DNA from: Arcticibacter eurypsychrophilus
GTDB taxonomy: Bacteria; Bacteroidota; Bacteroidia; Sphingobacteriales; Sphingobacteriaceae
Length of the DNA: 39,507 bases
Direction of reading: 5' to 3'
Assembly: GCF_001730525.1 (NCBI RefSeq)
Contig: NZ_MDFN01000039.1
Span: forward strand, 1-39,507
The translations under genes and the position numbers were made by a program. Under the pieces are notes generated by a model, which was not told the DNA's origin, ran no database searches, and saw only the letters and a list, made by a program, of their open reading frames with translations. The stretch's first letter is position 1. The number at the start of each line of letters is the position of its first letter. Below, piece by piece: positions 8,758-17,456 of the stretch.

Positions 8758-9890
8758 TTACGGAATCTGCATGGTTTGGTTACGATAATCTGGAAATAGT
8801 TCTTCCACTTTCTTTAATGCTAATCCTACTACAGGATGCATGTCGTAATACTTATAATCAGCTAGTCTTCCTCCGAATATTGCATTTTCTTCCAGACGGG
8901 CCATATCTTTATATATCTTAAAAAGCTGGTCATTCCTGGAATTGTTTACCGGATAATAGGGCTCATCTTTCTTAGTCCATTCGAGCGGGTATTCTTTGGT
9001 GATCACCGTATTCATCTGCTCTCCGAATTCAAAGTGTTTATGTTCTATTATTCGGGTATACGGAATTTCGGAATCGATGTAATTTGCAACCGCATTTCCT
9101 TGATAATTGGGTGTGTCCAAAACGGTGTGTTCAAATTTCAAACTGCGATATTCCAGGACGCCATGTTTATAATCGTAGTATTCGTCAATCATTTCCGTAT
9201 AGATGACTTGATCGGCTAGTTCATTCAACTCTTTTCGGTTATAAAAATAATTAACGCCTAATCGAACTTCTGTACCCTCTAGAAGTACTTGAATCAGTTT
9301 AGTGTATCCGCCAACAGGGATTCCCTGATAGAGATCATTGAAGTAATTATTGTCGAATGTAAACCGAATGGGTAAACGTTTGATAATAAAAGCTGGTAAT
9401 TCAGTTGCTTTTCTTCCCCATTGTTTTTCCGTGTACTCTTTAATGAGTGTATTGTAGATATCAGTTCTTACTAATGAGAGCGCTTGTTCTTCGAGGTTTT
9501 GTGGATTGACAATAACCTAAATCGGCTACCTGCTGATCTATTACAGCTTTGGCTTCGGCAGGTGTTTTTACTTTCCATAGTTGATAGAAAGTATTCATAT
9601 TAAAGGGAAGATTGTACAGATTTCCTTTGTAATTGGCAACCGGACTGTTTGTATAACGGTTAAACTCAACCAATGAATTGACATAATTCCATATTTTTTT
9701 GTTGCTGGTATGGAAGATATGTGCTCCGTATTTATGGACATTGATTCCTTCTATGTTTTCACAGTAAATGTTTCCTCCGATATGTGGTCTCTTATCAATA
9801 GCCAAGCATTTTGTCTTGTTTTTTTGCTTCATAAGCAAAGATTGCACCATAAAGGCCTGATCCTACTATCAGATAGTCGTATTGTTTCAT
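8758..9890 (-). pseudogene. glf: UDP-galactopyranose mutase with two frameshifts
   Basis: Glf converts UDP-galactopyranose to UDP-galactofuranose for surface polysaccharides. The gene starts at ATG 9890 with the FAD-binding motif YLIVGSGLYGA. It changes frame in an A7 run (T7 on plus, 9819-9825), continues with HIGGNIYCENIEG, YGAHIFHTS and FNMNTFYQLW, and changes frame again near 9515. It then runs on as NPQNLEEQAL, EKQWGRKATELP, FTFDNNYFND, GIPVGGYTKL and FGGRLADYKYYDM to the stop at 8758. The total of about 377 codons matches intact Glf, so only the frame is lost. A sequencing error in the homopolymer could explain the first shift; the second is not in a long run. Confidence 0.9.
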
Positions 9891-10035
9891 TCGAATTCTG
9901 TTAATCTGTTGGTAAAGGATTTTATGGCCTAAATGTTCAGTGCTCTGAAAATAAAATTGCGACGTATAGGGTATAAATTATTGTGTTTTAATGATTTTAG
10001 CTCGCTTTTAAAAATGCGGTGTTAGAGTAAATCTT

Positions 10036-10250
10036 TTATTTTAATATTTTATTGATTGGTACTATGGCAAAATAGGGTTTATAATATAAGTATCTTTTCC
10101 ACAGATGGTTGGGTTTACGTATGAGGCGAATGAACCACTCCAGTCTCATGTTAATCCAAAACTGTGATGAATGTTTTTTTGTTCCGGCACAATAATCCAC
10201 ATGGCTGTCTATTTAAAAGGAAATAAATCCTTTTTTGGAAGCTTCTTTAA
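10036..10250 (-). pseudogene. Remnant of WecG/TagA/CpsF-type glycosyltransferase
   Basis: On the minus strand a conserved C-terminus is readable: DYCAGTKK, then after a shift in an A7 run (T7 on plus, 10174-10180) SSQFWINMRLEWFIRL, RKPNHLWKRYL, ending at the stop 10038-10036. The LEWFIRL...P..LWKRY pattern is the hallmark end of WecG/TagA family sugar transferases. Upstream the frame reads KEASKKGFISF and hits a stop at 10215-10213. The catalytic N-terminal two thirds are missing. Not expected to function. Confidence 0.65.
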
Positions 10251-10326
10251 ATAATATACTTGCGGACTTATTAAAGAGACAATCTGAATCTAAAATGAGT
10301 TACATATCGTGTAGCTGATCGCTGTT

Positions 10327-10434
10327 TTAGACTGGAGATGTATTATTAAGGTCCTGAAAATAGGGTACGCTTTTATAACTGCAGCTTGAGATTAAGATAA
10401 GTAAACAAGATAATAAGGTATGAATTTTATACAT
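10327..10434 (-). pseudogene. N-terminal scrap of a Wza-type polysaccharide export lipoprotein
   Basis: From ATG 10434 on the minus strand: a lipoprotein signal peptide MYKIHTLLSCLLILISSC, then SYKSVPYFQDLNN and a stop at 10329-10327. Lipobox followed by VPYFQDL is the signature start of Bacteroidota polysaccharide biosynthesis/export (Wza/BexD-like) proteins. Only 35 codons survive; the frame then contains more stops and runs into the WecG-like remnant. The order export lipoprotein, glycosyltransferase, Glf suggests one decayed minus-strand polysaccharide operon. Confidence 0.6.
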
Positions 10435-10998
10435 AATATGAAGTGATTTTAATAACCTTCAGCTTCGCATCTGCACTTACACTGTGGTCATTATGGGGAA
10501 GGGTTTGGAGTCAATACTTATAGCATTATTAATCTCAAAACTAGCTTAAAAACGACTTGTTTCGTATATGTTAATATGGTTGTGATGGTTATGTAAAAGT
10601 GGGAAGCTAATTCGTCCTTAATTTACCTATTGTTTTACAAAAGAAAATATTTTATGTAAAATAATAGGGAAGTAATACTTAATAAAATTACCTCATTGGA
10701 TTTTTACTAAACAATTTGATTTAAGCGGGCATGTTACATGTGATTTTTTTACACAGTGATTTATTCCAGTTTATTTTTTTTATTTCATTTAATTAAGCAC
10801 TTAGAATAGATGTTTAAAGGTATATTTTTCTTCTTTTTGATATAGAAAAAAATTAATTGTAAAGAACTTTTCTCTCTGCTTCTCAGTATTTTACATTTTT
10901 GTATTCATGTGCCATAAGTGTTGCTTTTTTATGCTCAACTCCGTTTAACTTTATTTCGAATTCAAAGAGTTAAATAAAAAAATTATACATATAACTAT
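10435..10998. other. AT-rich intergenic region upstream of the nucleotide-sugar operon
   Basis: About 560 bases between the divergent export-lipoprotein scrap and rfbF. The stretch from 10600 to 10998 is extremely AT-rich with long T runs. No coding frame is recognised. It likely carries the rfbF operon promoter and a long leader, and the former promoter of the decayed minus-strand operon. Confidence 0.5.
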
Positions 10999-11802
10999 AT
11001 GAGAGCGGTGATATTAGCAGGAGGTTATGGATCAAGAATAAGTGAAGAAAGTGGTACCAGGCCAAAACCAATGGTCGAAATTGGTGGCAAACCTATCTTA
11101 TGGCATATTATGAAACTTTATTCCTCTCATGGAATAAATGATTTCATTATCTGCTGTGGTTACAAAGGAGAAGTTATTAAAGAATACTTTGCTAATTACT
11201 TCCTATATAATTCTGACGTAACGTTTGATATGAGCAATAATAGTATGGTAGTTCATAAAAATCATACTGAGCCATGGAAAGTCACCTTAGTACATACTGG
11301 TCAAAATACAATGACAGGTGGTCGTTTAAAACGTGTGAGGGAATACGTAGGGGATGAAACATTTTGCATGACCTATGGTGATGGCTTGAGTGATGTTGAT
11401 ATTGATGCTGTGATCGCTTATCATCGGTTACAGGGAACACTGGCTACGCTTACTGCAGTACAACAACCGGGTCGGTTTGGTGCTTTTAATCTGGGAGCAG
11501 AAGATACCAAAGTGAATCACTTTCAGGAAAAACCAAACGGGGACGATATGCCCTGGATTAATGGAGGTTTTTTTGTTTTAGAACCGGGGGTATTTGACTT
11601 TATACAGGATGATGATTCCGTTTGGGAACGTGAATCTATGGAGAATCTGACCAAACGAGGGGAGCTATCTGCGTATCGTCATAATGGCTTCTGGCAGCCG
11701 ATGGATACACTCCGTGATCGAATGGTTTTAGAAGAAATGTGGCAATCTGGAAATGCGCCCTGGTATCATAAAATAATGTCTAATGCAGCAGTAAGATATT
11801 AA
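10999..11802 (+). CDS. rfbF: Glucose-1-phosphate cytidylyltransferase
   Basis: A 267-residue enzyme making CDP-glucose from CTP and alpha-D-glucose 1-phosphate. The N-terminal nucleotidyltransferase signature is [20 protein letters not shown] (about 6-25), followed by the [12 protein letters not shown] strand. [13 protein letters not shown] near 128-140 holds the metal-binding Asp, and [16 protein letters not shown] and the C-terminal [11 protein letters not shown] are typical of RfbF/DdhA. The length is close to the family's usual 257 or so. It is the first gene of a plus-strand operon (35 bases to the next gene) and supplies the CDP-sugar that the following genes presumably modify. Confidence 0.93.
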   Translation: MRAVILAGGYGSRISEESGTRPKPMVEIGGKPILWHIMKLYSSHGINDFIICCGYKGEVIKEYFANYFLYNSDVTFDMSNNSMVVHKNHTEPWKVTLVHTGQNTMTGGRLKRVREYVGDETFCMTYGDGLSDVDIDAVIAYHRLQGTLATLTAVQQPGRFGAFNLGAEDTKVNHFQEKPNGDDMPWINGGFFVLEPGVFDFIQDDDSVWERESMENLTKRGELSAYRHNGFWQPMDTLRDRMVLEEMWQSGNAPWYHKIMSNAAVRY

Positions 11803-11837
11803 ATTTTTCAATTCATCTTTTTATATAAAAAAAATAT

Positions 11838-12929
11838 ATGAAAATCTTAATTACGGGAAACATGGGTTATGTGGGCCCCGGTGTAGTGACTCGATTACGT
11901 AAAAAATTCCCGCAAGCCACCTTAATAGGATATGACATGGCTTATTTTGCTTCTTCTTTAACTAATGTCTTAATCTTACCAGAGTATTACCTTGATGTGC
12001 AACTGTTTGGTGATGTCAGGAAAATAACTCAGGACGTACTTGAAGGTGTAGATGCTGTTATTCACTTAGCAGCGATTTCGAATGATCCAATGGGATCAAG
12101 ATATGAAAAGCTGACTTTTGATGTAAACTATAAATCTTCTGTGAAGCTTGCTGAAATGGCAAAAGCCGCTGGGGCAAGCTCATTTGTATTTGCATCAAGT
12201 TGTAGTGTGTATGGAGCTGCCGGAGATGCTCCTAAAACAGAGACTTCTGAATTAAATCCGCTTACTGCTTATGCAAAATCAAAGGTTTCTACTGAATTGG
12301 ATTTAGAACAACTGGCAGACGAAAACTTTACTGTCACCTGTTTGCGTTTTGCTACTGCTTGCGGAATGAGTAGCAGATTAAGACTAGATCTGGTGCTTAA
12401 TGACTTTGTTGCCGGTGCGGTTACATCAGGACAAATTAATATATTAAGTGATGGCAGTCCTTGGCGACCACTTATACATGTAAAGGATATGGCTCGTGCA
12501 ATGGAGTGGGCAGTGACCAGAAATGCGGATAATGGAGGGGAATTTCTTGCTGTTAATACAGGATGCAAGGAATGGAATTACCAGGTTAAAGAGATTGCTG
12601 AAGCTGTAATTGCAGTTATACCGGGCACAAGTGTGATGTTAAATAAAGATGCAGCTCCAGACAAACGCTCATATCGTGTAAACTTTGATCTTTTTAAACA
12701 GTTGGCTCCTGATCACCAACCGATATATACTTTACAACAAACCATTCGCGAATTATATGAAGGACTGATTGCTATGAATTTTGCTGATGCTGGATTCCGT
12801 GATTCGCTTTTAATGCGTTTAATGGTTCTGACCAGACTTCAGGAGAGCGGATTGCTTAACGATGATTTAGAATGGAACCATAAAGTAAAATCAATATCAA
12901 GTCCGGAAACTATTACGCAAACCCTTTAA
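11838..12929 (+). CDS. NAD-dependent epimerase/dehydratase family (extended SDR)
   Basis: A 363-residue extended SDR. The N-terminal Rossmann motif is TGNMGYVGPG (about 6-15). VIHLAAISNDP follows, then the Ser in FASSCSVYG and the YxxxK in AYAKSKVSTE. WRPLIHVKDMARAM is the usual substrate-domain motif of nucleotide-sugar epimerases and dehydratases. Such SDRs recur next to rfbF, rfbC-like and SAF-oxidoreductase genes. It is not a clear CDP-glucose 4,6-dehydratase (RfbG), yet it is the only candidate in the cassette for that kind of step. The 3' neighbour starts 10 bases after its stop. The precise reaction is unknown. Confidence 0.85.
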   Translation: MKILITGNMGYVGPGVVTRLRKKFPQATLIGYDMAYFASSLTNVLILPEYYLDVQLFGDVRKITQDVLEGVDAVIHLAAISNDPMGSRYEKLTFDVNYKSSVKLAEMAKAAGASSFVFASSCSVYGAAGDAPKTETSELNPLTAYAKSKVSTELDLEQLADENFTVTCLRFATACGMSSRLRLDLVLNDFVAGAVTSGQINILSDGSPWRPLIHVKDMARAMEWAVTRNADNGGEFLAVNTGCKEWNYQVKEIAEAVIAVIPGTSVMLNKDAAPDKRSYRVNFDLFKQLAPDHQPIYTLQQTIRELYEGLIAMNFADAGFRDSLLMRLMVLTRLQESGLLNDDLEWNHKVKSISSPETITQTL

Positions 12930-12938
12930 GCATATAAA

Positions 12939-13481
12939 ATGATATTTTCAGAAACCAAATTAAAAGGTGCATTTATTATTGATGTGAAGAGATTGGAAGA
13001 TGAGAGAGGCTTTTTTGGCCGCTCTTACTGTAAAGAAGAATTTAAATCTTATGGTCTCAATACATCAATTGAGCAGTCCAATGTAAGTTATAATAAGACA
13101 AAAGGAACATTAAGGGGGATGCATATGCAGGTAGCTCCCTATGAAGAAACTAAACTGGTTCGTTGTACACGAGGCGCAATTTGTGATGTGATCATTGATA
13201 TGCGTGAAAATTCTGCCACCTATAAAGAATGGATAGGCGTAGAATTAACTGCCGATAGTTACAGGATGCTCTATGTTCCGGAAGGATTTGCACATGGATT
13301 TATAACTTTACTGGACCATACAGATGTTACCTATCAGGTTACTCAAGGGTATATACCAGGTGCTGAACGAGGCTACCGCTATGATGATCCTGCCTTCCAG
13401 ATTATATGGCCTATTCAACCTGTTATTGTATCAGAAAAAGATTTAGCTCATCCTCTTCTTGAAGGTGTTTATCCTTCTTAG
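12939..13481 (+). CDS. dTDP-4-dehydrorhamnose 3,5-epimerase family protein
   Basis: A 180-residue RmlC/RfbC-type cupin that epimerises C3 and/or C5 of a 4-keto nucleotide sugar. Family marks: DERGFFGRSY near 21-30, the active-site His62 in TLRGMHMQ, Lys in ETKLVRC, VPEGFAHGF around 113-121 and TYQVTQGY near 131-138 with the usual tyrosines. The length is normal. As no dTDP-sugar genes (rmlA, rmlB, rmlD) are nearby and the operon begins with a CTP enzyme, the substrate is more likely a CDP-4-keto sugar; that is inference. It is followed by a 124-base gap. Confidence 0.9.
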   Translation: MIFSETKLKGAFIIDVKRLEDERGFFGRSYCKEEFKSYGLNTSIEQSNVSYNKTKGTLRGMHMQVAPYEETKLVRCTRGAICDVIIDMRENSATYKEWIGVELTADSYRMLYVPEGFAHGFITLLDHTDVTYQVTQGYIPGAERGYRYDDPAFQIIWPIQPVIVSEKDLAHPLLEGVYPS

Positions 13482-13605
13482 CTGATCCTGAATTTAGGGT
13501 ACTTCTAAATCCCTGAGGTAATGGATCAAAAAGAGTTCAACAGGTATTGAAATCAGAACTTCAGGAAATTAAATCATTAGTAAAACTTTTACGAAATTAA
13601 ATCTC

Positions 13606-14928
13606 ATGATCATAGTAGACACTGCGCTTGCAAAACGTCAAGCAGAAAATAAGCCGATTAGAGTAGGCATGGTAGGCGCCGGATTTATGGGCAGGGGTAT
13701 TGCCCTTCAGATATGTAACTATGTGCCTGGAATGGAATTGGTGGCTATTGCTAACCGGACAATTGAAAAGGCTAAACGTGCTTACAATGAAGCGGGTGTA
13801 GCAGAAGTAAATGAAATATCTTCTCTTGTCGAATTGGAAGATAATATTCGCAATGGTAAATATAGTATCACCCAGGATGCCATGCTGCTGTGCGAGGTAG
13901 AAGGTATCGATGCTATCATTGAAGTTACCGGAGCGGTTGAATTTGGAGCTCAAATTGCGCTTCGTACCATTCAGAATAAAAAGCATATCATCTTGATGGA
14001 TGCAGAGGTAGATGGTACGGTTGGACCTATACTTAAAGTGTATGCCGATCAGGCCGGTGTTATTTTTACGAATGTTGATGGTGATCAACCGGGTGTGGAG
14101 ATGAATTTATTCCGCTTCGTGAAATCATTAGGTGTTAAACCTGTGCTTTGTGGTAACATAAAAGGACTTCATGATCCTTACCGTAATCCAACTACTCAAG
14201 AGGCATTTGCTAAAAAATGGGGACAGAAACCTGCAATGGTAGCATCCTTTGCAGATGGAAGTAAAATCTCATTTGAGCAAGCTATTGTAGCCAATGGAAC
14301 GGGTATGCGAGTAGCCAAACGAGGCATGCATGGGCCAACAGTTCCGTCGGGTACTCCGCTAAAAGATATCTTAAATTTATACCCCTTAGAAGACTTGATA
14401 AGCGGTCCGGGCATAGTAGACTATGTTGTAGGTGCTGATCCTGGTCCGGGCGTATTTGTCCTTGGTACACATGATCATCCCATTCAGCAACATTATCTGA
14501 ATCTGTATAAACTTGGCGAAGGTCCTTTATATTTATTTTACACACCTTATCATTTATGTCATTTTGAGGTTCCATTAACAGTCGCCAGAGCAGTATTGTT
14601 CCATGATGCTGCATTAGCCCCGCTTGGTGCTCCATGCGTTGAAGTTGTTGCCATTGCAAAAGTCGATCTGAAAAGCGGAGATGTAATTGATGGAATAGGG
14701 CATTATATGACATATGGTGTTTGCGAAAATGCCAATGTAACAGAAATGGATAATCTTTTACCTATTGGTGTTGCCGAGGGGTGTGTTTTGAAAAATGATA
14801 TACCCAAAGATCAAGCGCTTACCTACGATGATGTAATCTTACCAAAGGGAAGACTTATTGATCAGTTACGTAAAGAGCAAAATGAATATTTCCATGTAGC
14901 TGCTAATCCCAGCATATTGTTATCATAA
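13606..14928 (+). CDS. NAD(P)-dependent oxidoreductase with C-terminal SAF domain
   Basis: A 440-residue homoserine-dehydrogenase-like oxidoreductase. The Rossmann motif is VGMVGAGFMGRG at 20-31 and IIEVTGAVEFG lies near 105-115. The middle holds the substrate domain with KGLHDPYRNP and GPTVPSGTP. The C-terminus (about 350-425: KVDLKSGDVID, YGVCEN, LPIGVAEGC, DIPKDQALTYDDV) is a SAF (antifreeze/sialate-synthase C-terminal-like) domain. This fusion is typically encoded beside rfbF and rfbC-like genes in sugar clusters, but its reaction is unassigned to my knowledge. A 124-base gap before it and a tiny membrane ORF after it suggest the same operon. Confidence 0.8.
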   Translation: MIIVDTALAKRQAENKPIRVGMVGAGFMGRGIALQICNYVPGMELVAIANRTIEKAKRAYNEAGVAEVNEISSLVELEDNIRNGKYSITQDAMLLCEVEGIDAIIEVTGAVEFGAQIALRTIQNKKHIILMDAEVDGTVGPILKVYADQAGVIFTNVDGDQPGVEMNLFRFVKSLGVKPVLCGNIKGLHDPYRNPTTQEAFAKKWGQKPAMVASFADGSKISFEQAIVANGTGMRVAKRGMHGPTVPSGTPLKDILNLYPLEDLISGPGIVDYVVGADPGPGVFVLGTHDHPIQQHYLNLYKLGEGPLYLFYTPYHLCHFEVPLTVARAVLFHDAALAPLGAPCVEVVAIAKVDLKSGDVIDGIGHYMTYGVCENANVTEMDNLLPIGVAEGCVLKNDIPKDQALTYDDVILPKGRLIDQLRKEQNEYFHVAANPSILLS

Positions 14929-14963
14929 AAATGACTTGCTAACCTCTTTAACCCTATATTATT

Positions 14964-15074
14964 ATGACTAGAAATTTTGTTTTACGACATATCCGGATTA
15001 TTCTCCTTTCTGGTATCACTTTAGTACTTATAGGGATTGCGTGTTTAGCTTACGTAAGAGATTTTGACTATTAA
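14964..15074 (+). CDS. Possible 36-residue single-span membrane peptide
   Basis: ATG 14964 opens a 36-codon frame with a basic start (MTRNFVLRHIR), one hydrophobic helix (IILLSGITLVLIGIACLAY) and a charged end VRDFDY before TAA. It starts 35 bases after the SAF-oxidoreductase stop in the same direction and precedes a hairpin at 15125-15176. Positive-inside charge distribution and the operon-like position argue for a real small protein; no homologue is recognised and the ribosome-binding site is weak. Confidence 0.45.
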   Translation: MTRNFVLRHIRIILLSGITLVLIGIACLAYVRDFDY

Positions 15075-15124
15075 CTATTTCTAACTAAACAGAAATATCT
15101 TTCAATATACTCCTTGAATTAATT

Positions 15125-15176
15125 AATAATAACATCGGATGTTTGTTTTAATTAATCAATTAACGATGTTATTATT
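15125..15176 (+). terminator. Inverted repeat, probable end of the rfbF operon
   Basis: AATAATAACATCG (15125-15137) and its exact reverse complement CGATGTTATTATT (15164-15176) flank a 26-base loop that itself contains ATTAAT-rich symmetry; GGTGTTTT follows. An AT-rich stem makes it a weak terminator. Confidence 0.5.
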
Positions 15177-15411
15177 GGTGTTTTAGCATAGATGAAAGTT
15201 AAGATTCCGCATATCTGAAATAGGGAAATTATTTTTAATAAATGCTATAGCTATCATTCAGTCAAGCTGACCGTTGAAAACCAACCAATTACATTTCTTA
15301 CTTAACAAGAAATAATAAATGTATAGCCACCTTAAGTTATTCATATATCTAAAATAACATTGATATATTTGAATCAGAAGTTGTCTTCTTCGCCTACTGT
15401 CCAAGATTTTA
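15177..15411. other. Spacer before the polyprenyl sugar transferase
   Basis: AT-rich non-coding DNA. With the hairpin, the gap after the small peptide is about 337 bases. It may hold a separate promoter for the sugar transferase. No further feature is recognised. Confidence 0.4.
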
Positions 15412-16806
15412 ATGAAAACACGCTATTCTTACATACTACATTATCTACTTATTATAACAGACCTTTTGGTTATAAATTGTGCTTTCTTTTTTGCATGGTA
15501 TCTTGTTTTTGGAATTAACCCTGCCTCATTTCAAGGGTCTCATAAAAACATTATACTCATCAATAATATAGTATGGCTTTTTTTATCCAGTTTTTTCGGG
15601 ATGTATCGGAAAGATAGGTTACTTAATCTAAGAACCATATTCAAATCGTGCTTTAAGGCCTATTTAGGACACTTTGTTTTAATGGGGTTTTATTTGTTTT
15701 TCTCAGGGATAAGACGCTTTGTACCCTCTGACTTTATTATTTCATACTATGGCTGTTTGGGTATTATGTTTTTTATAAGCAGACTGGCCGCAGCATTTGT
15801 TGAATTAGGGATGTTTAGATATTTAAATGTCAGACGTCCGGTATTAATAATTCCCAAAAACAATATGGGTCTCCGATTGGCATCTAGTCTCGAAATGGAT
15901 CAAAACTATCATTTTCGGGGATTTAAATTTAATAGCGATAGCGATTTGATTGATGAGAAAAATAATAAGTTATCGTCCATAGTTTCTGAAGTGTTTTTAG
16001 ATTGCGCGTCAAATGGAATAAATGACATATATATCATTTTGAATCATCAGCATTTGAAGTATGCCCATGCCCTGGATGAAGAGGCAGAAAAGGCTTGTGT
16101 TCGACTAAATATAGTTCCTGACTTAATGGGTAATTTGTCGATGTCTTATACTACTGAACATATGGGACAGTTTACGGTAATTAGCTTGCGTCGTGAACCT
16201 TTGGAAATCATAAGAAACCGATTCAGAAAGCGTCTTTTTGACATATTTTTCAGTAGCCTTGTTATCGTTTTCCTGCTTAGTTGGCTGATACCTATTCTGG
16301 TTATTCTAATTAAATGGCAAAGTAAAGGCCCGGTTTTTTTTAAACAACCCCGGAGTGGAAGAAACAATGAAACCTTTGGATGTTACAAGTTTAGAAGCAT
16401 GCGGATGAATGACGATAGTAATAATAAGCAGGCTACTAAGGACGATGATCGGATTACCCCAATTGGTAGATTCATGCGCTGTACCAGTATTGATGAACTT
16501 CCCCAATTTTTTAATGTGCTAATTGGTAACATGAGTGTTATCGGTCCACGTCCACATATGTTAAAACACACCGAACAATATAGTGCGATAATTGATCAGT
16601 ATATGGTGCGCCAGTTTCTTAAACCGGGTATTAGCGGACTTGCCCAGGTGAATGGTTATCGGGGAGAAACAGAGGATCCTGTACTCATGCGAAAAAGGGT
16701 TGAATATGATTTGATGTATATGGAAAGCTGGCGCCTTTCATTGGATGTGAAAATTGTTTTATTAACCGTGATCAATACTTTTAAAAAGGAAGATCGCGCT
16801 TATTGA
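15412..16806 (+). CDS. Exopolysaccharide polyprenyl glycosylphosphotransferase (WcaJ/WbaP-like)
   Basis: A 464-residue membrane enzyme that transfers a sugar-1-phosphate from a nucleotide sugar to undecaprenyl phosphate, the first step of exopolysaccharide or O-antigen repeat assembly. The N-terminal half has several hydrophobic helices (ILHYLLIITDLLVINCAFFF onward) and a CoA-binding-like middle domain. The C-terminal catalytic domain (about 265-464) shows KRLFDIFFS, GPVFFKQPRSGRN, CYKFRSMR, DELPQFFNVL, NMSVIGPRPH, KPGISGLAQV and VEYDLMYM. It lies downstream of the CDP-sugar cassette and ends in a hairpin terminator. Its natural donor sugar is unknown. Confidence 0.93.
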   Translation: MKTRYSYILHYLLIITDLLVINCAFFFAWYLVFGINPASFQGSHKNIILINNIVWLFLSSFFGMYRKDRLLNLRTIFKSCFKAYLGHFVLMGFYLFFSGIRRFVPSDFIISYYGCLGIMFFISRLAAAFVELGMFRYLNVRRPVLIIPKNNMGLRLASSLEMDQNYHFRGFKFNSDSDLIDEKNNKLSSIVSEVFLDCASNGINDIYIILNHQHLKYAHALDEEAEKACVRLNIVPDLMGNLSMSYTTEHMGQFTVISLRREPLEIIRNRFRKRLFDIFFSSLVIVFLLSWLIPILVILIKWQSKGPVFFKQPRSGRNNETFGCYKFRSMRMNDDSNNKQATKDDDRITPIGRFMRCTSIDELPQFFNVLIGNMSVIGPRPHMLKHTEQYSAIIDQYMVRQFLKPGISGLAQVNGYRGETEDPVLMRKRVEYDLMYMESWRLSLDVKIVLLTVINTFKKEDRAY

Positions 16807-16813
16807 TACTGCC

Positions 16814-16838
16814 AAATTATCATTAAAAATGATAATTT
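16814..16838 (+). terminator. Hairpin after the polyprenyl sugar transferase
   Basis: AAATTATCATT (16814-16824), loop AAA, then the perfect complement AATGATAATTT (16828-16838), starting 8 bases after the stop codon. A tight all-AT-rich stem with a minimal loop. Confidence 0.65.
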
Positions 16839-17205
16839 GATTCGCTCCTGTTTAAAAAAAGAAGGCTTTAGCGTTCAACTGGATAAGAAAATACTCACCA
16901 TCACTGTAGAGCAAAAATCAGATCAAAAAGAACAGGATGAGTTCTGTAATAAACGCGAGTTTAGCTATCAATCTTTTGTTCGTTCATTCTCATTGCCTGA
17001 AAGTGCTGATGATGCAGGAATTGAGGCAAAGTATGTAGATAGGATACTTTCTATACAGGTAGCTAAAAAGGACGAAATACGAAACAGTGTTAAAAAATTT
17101 GAAATCAACAAGAGCACTTTGCTGTTAAATATTAAATACTTTCTCAAAAATAATTGGGAAAGTTTTTTTTTATGCGATACACTAATGATAAATACTCTTT
17201 CGTAG
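16837..17205 (+). pseudogene. Truncated Hsp20/alpha-crystallin small heat-shock protein
   Basis: Residues after a TTG at 16837 read LKKEGFSVQLDKKILTI, then KREFSYQSFVRSFSLPE and IEAKYVDRILSIQVAKKDE. These are the core strands of the alpha-crystallin domain of Bacteroidota Hsp20 chaperones. The first 45-50 residues of a normal Hsp20 are missing; the frame begins inside a terminator hairpin, has no ATG, and the usual short basic C-terminal end is replaced by a run-on tail (KSTLLLNIKYF...). A 5' deletion with drift at the 3' end best explains it. An expressed fragment is unlikely. Confidence 0.75.
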
Positions 17206-17456
17206 AAGACAATTCTAATGCTATTTCATCTATTCGGATATAAATGAACTATAGCTATCACTGATTTGGAGTTCTGTAGTACTTAAACGACCACTCCAAT
17301 TAACAGGCTTTTTATAAATCCTTTTCTTTGCATGATCTTGAGTTTATGATGTATTAAAAATCTGGCAATAAGAGAAGGGATTTAGTGTTGTATCGATATA
17401 TAAGGCCAAAGTGTCGATGAATGGCTACTTTTGACTCAAATCCCATACTTGATTAA

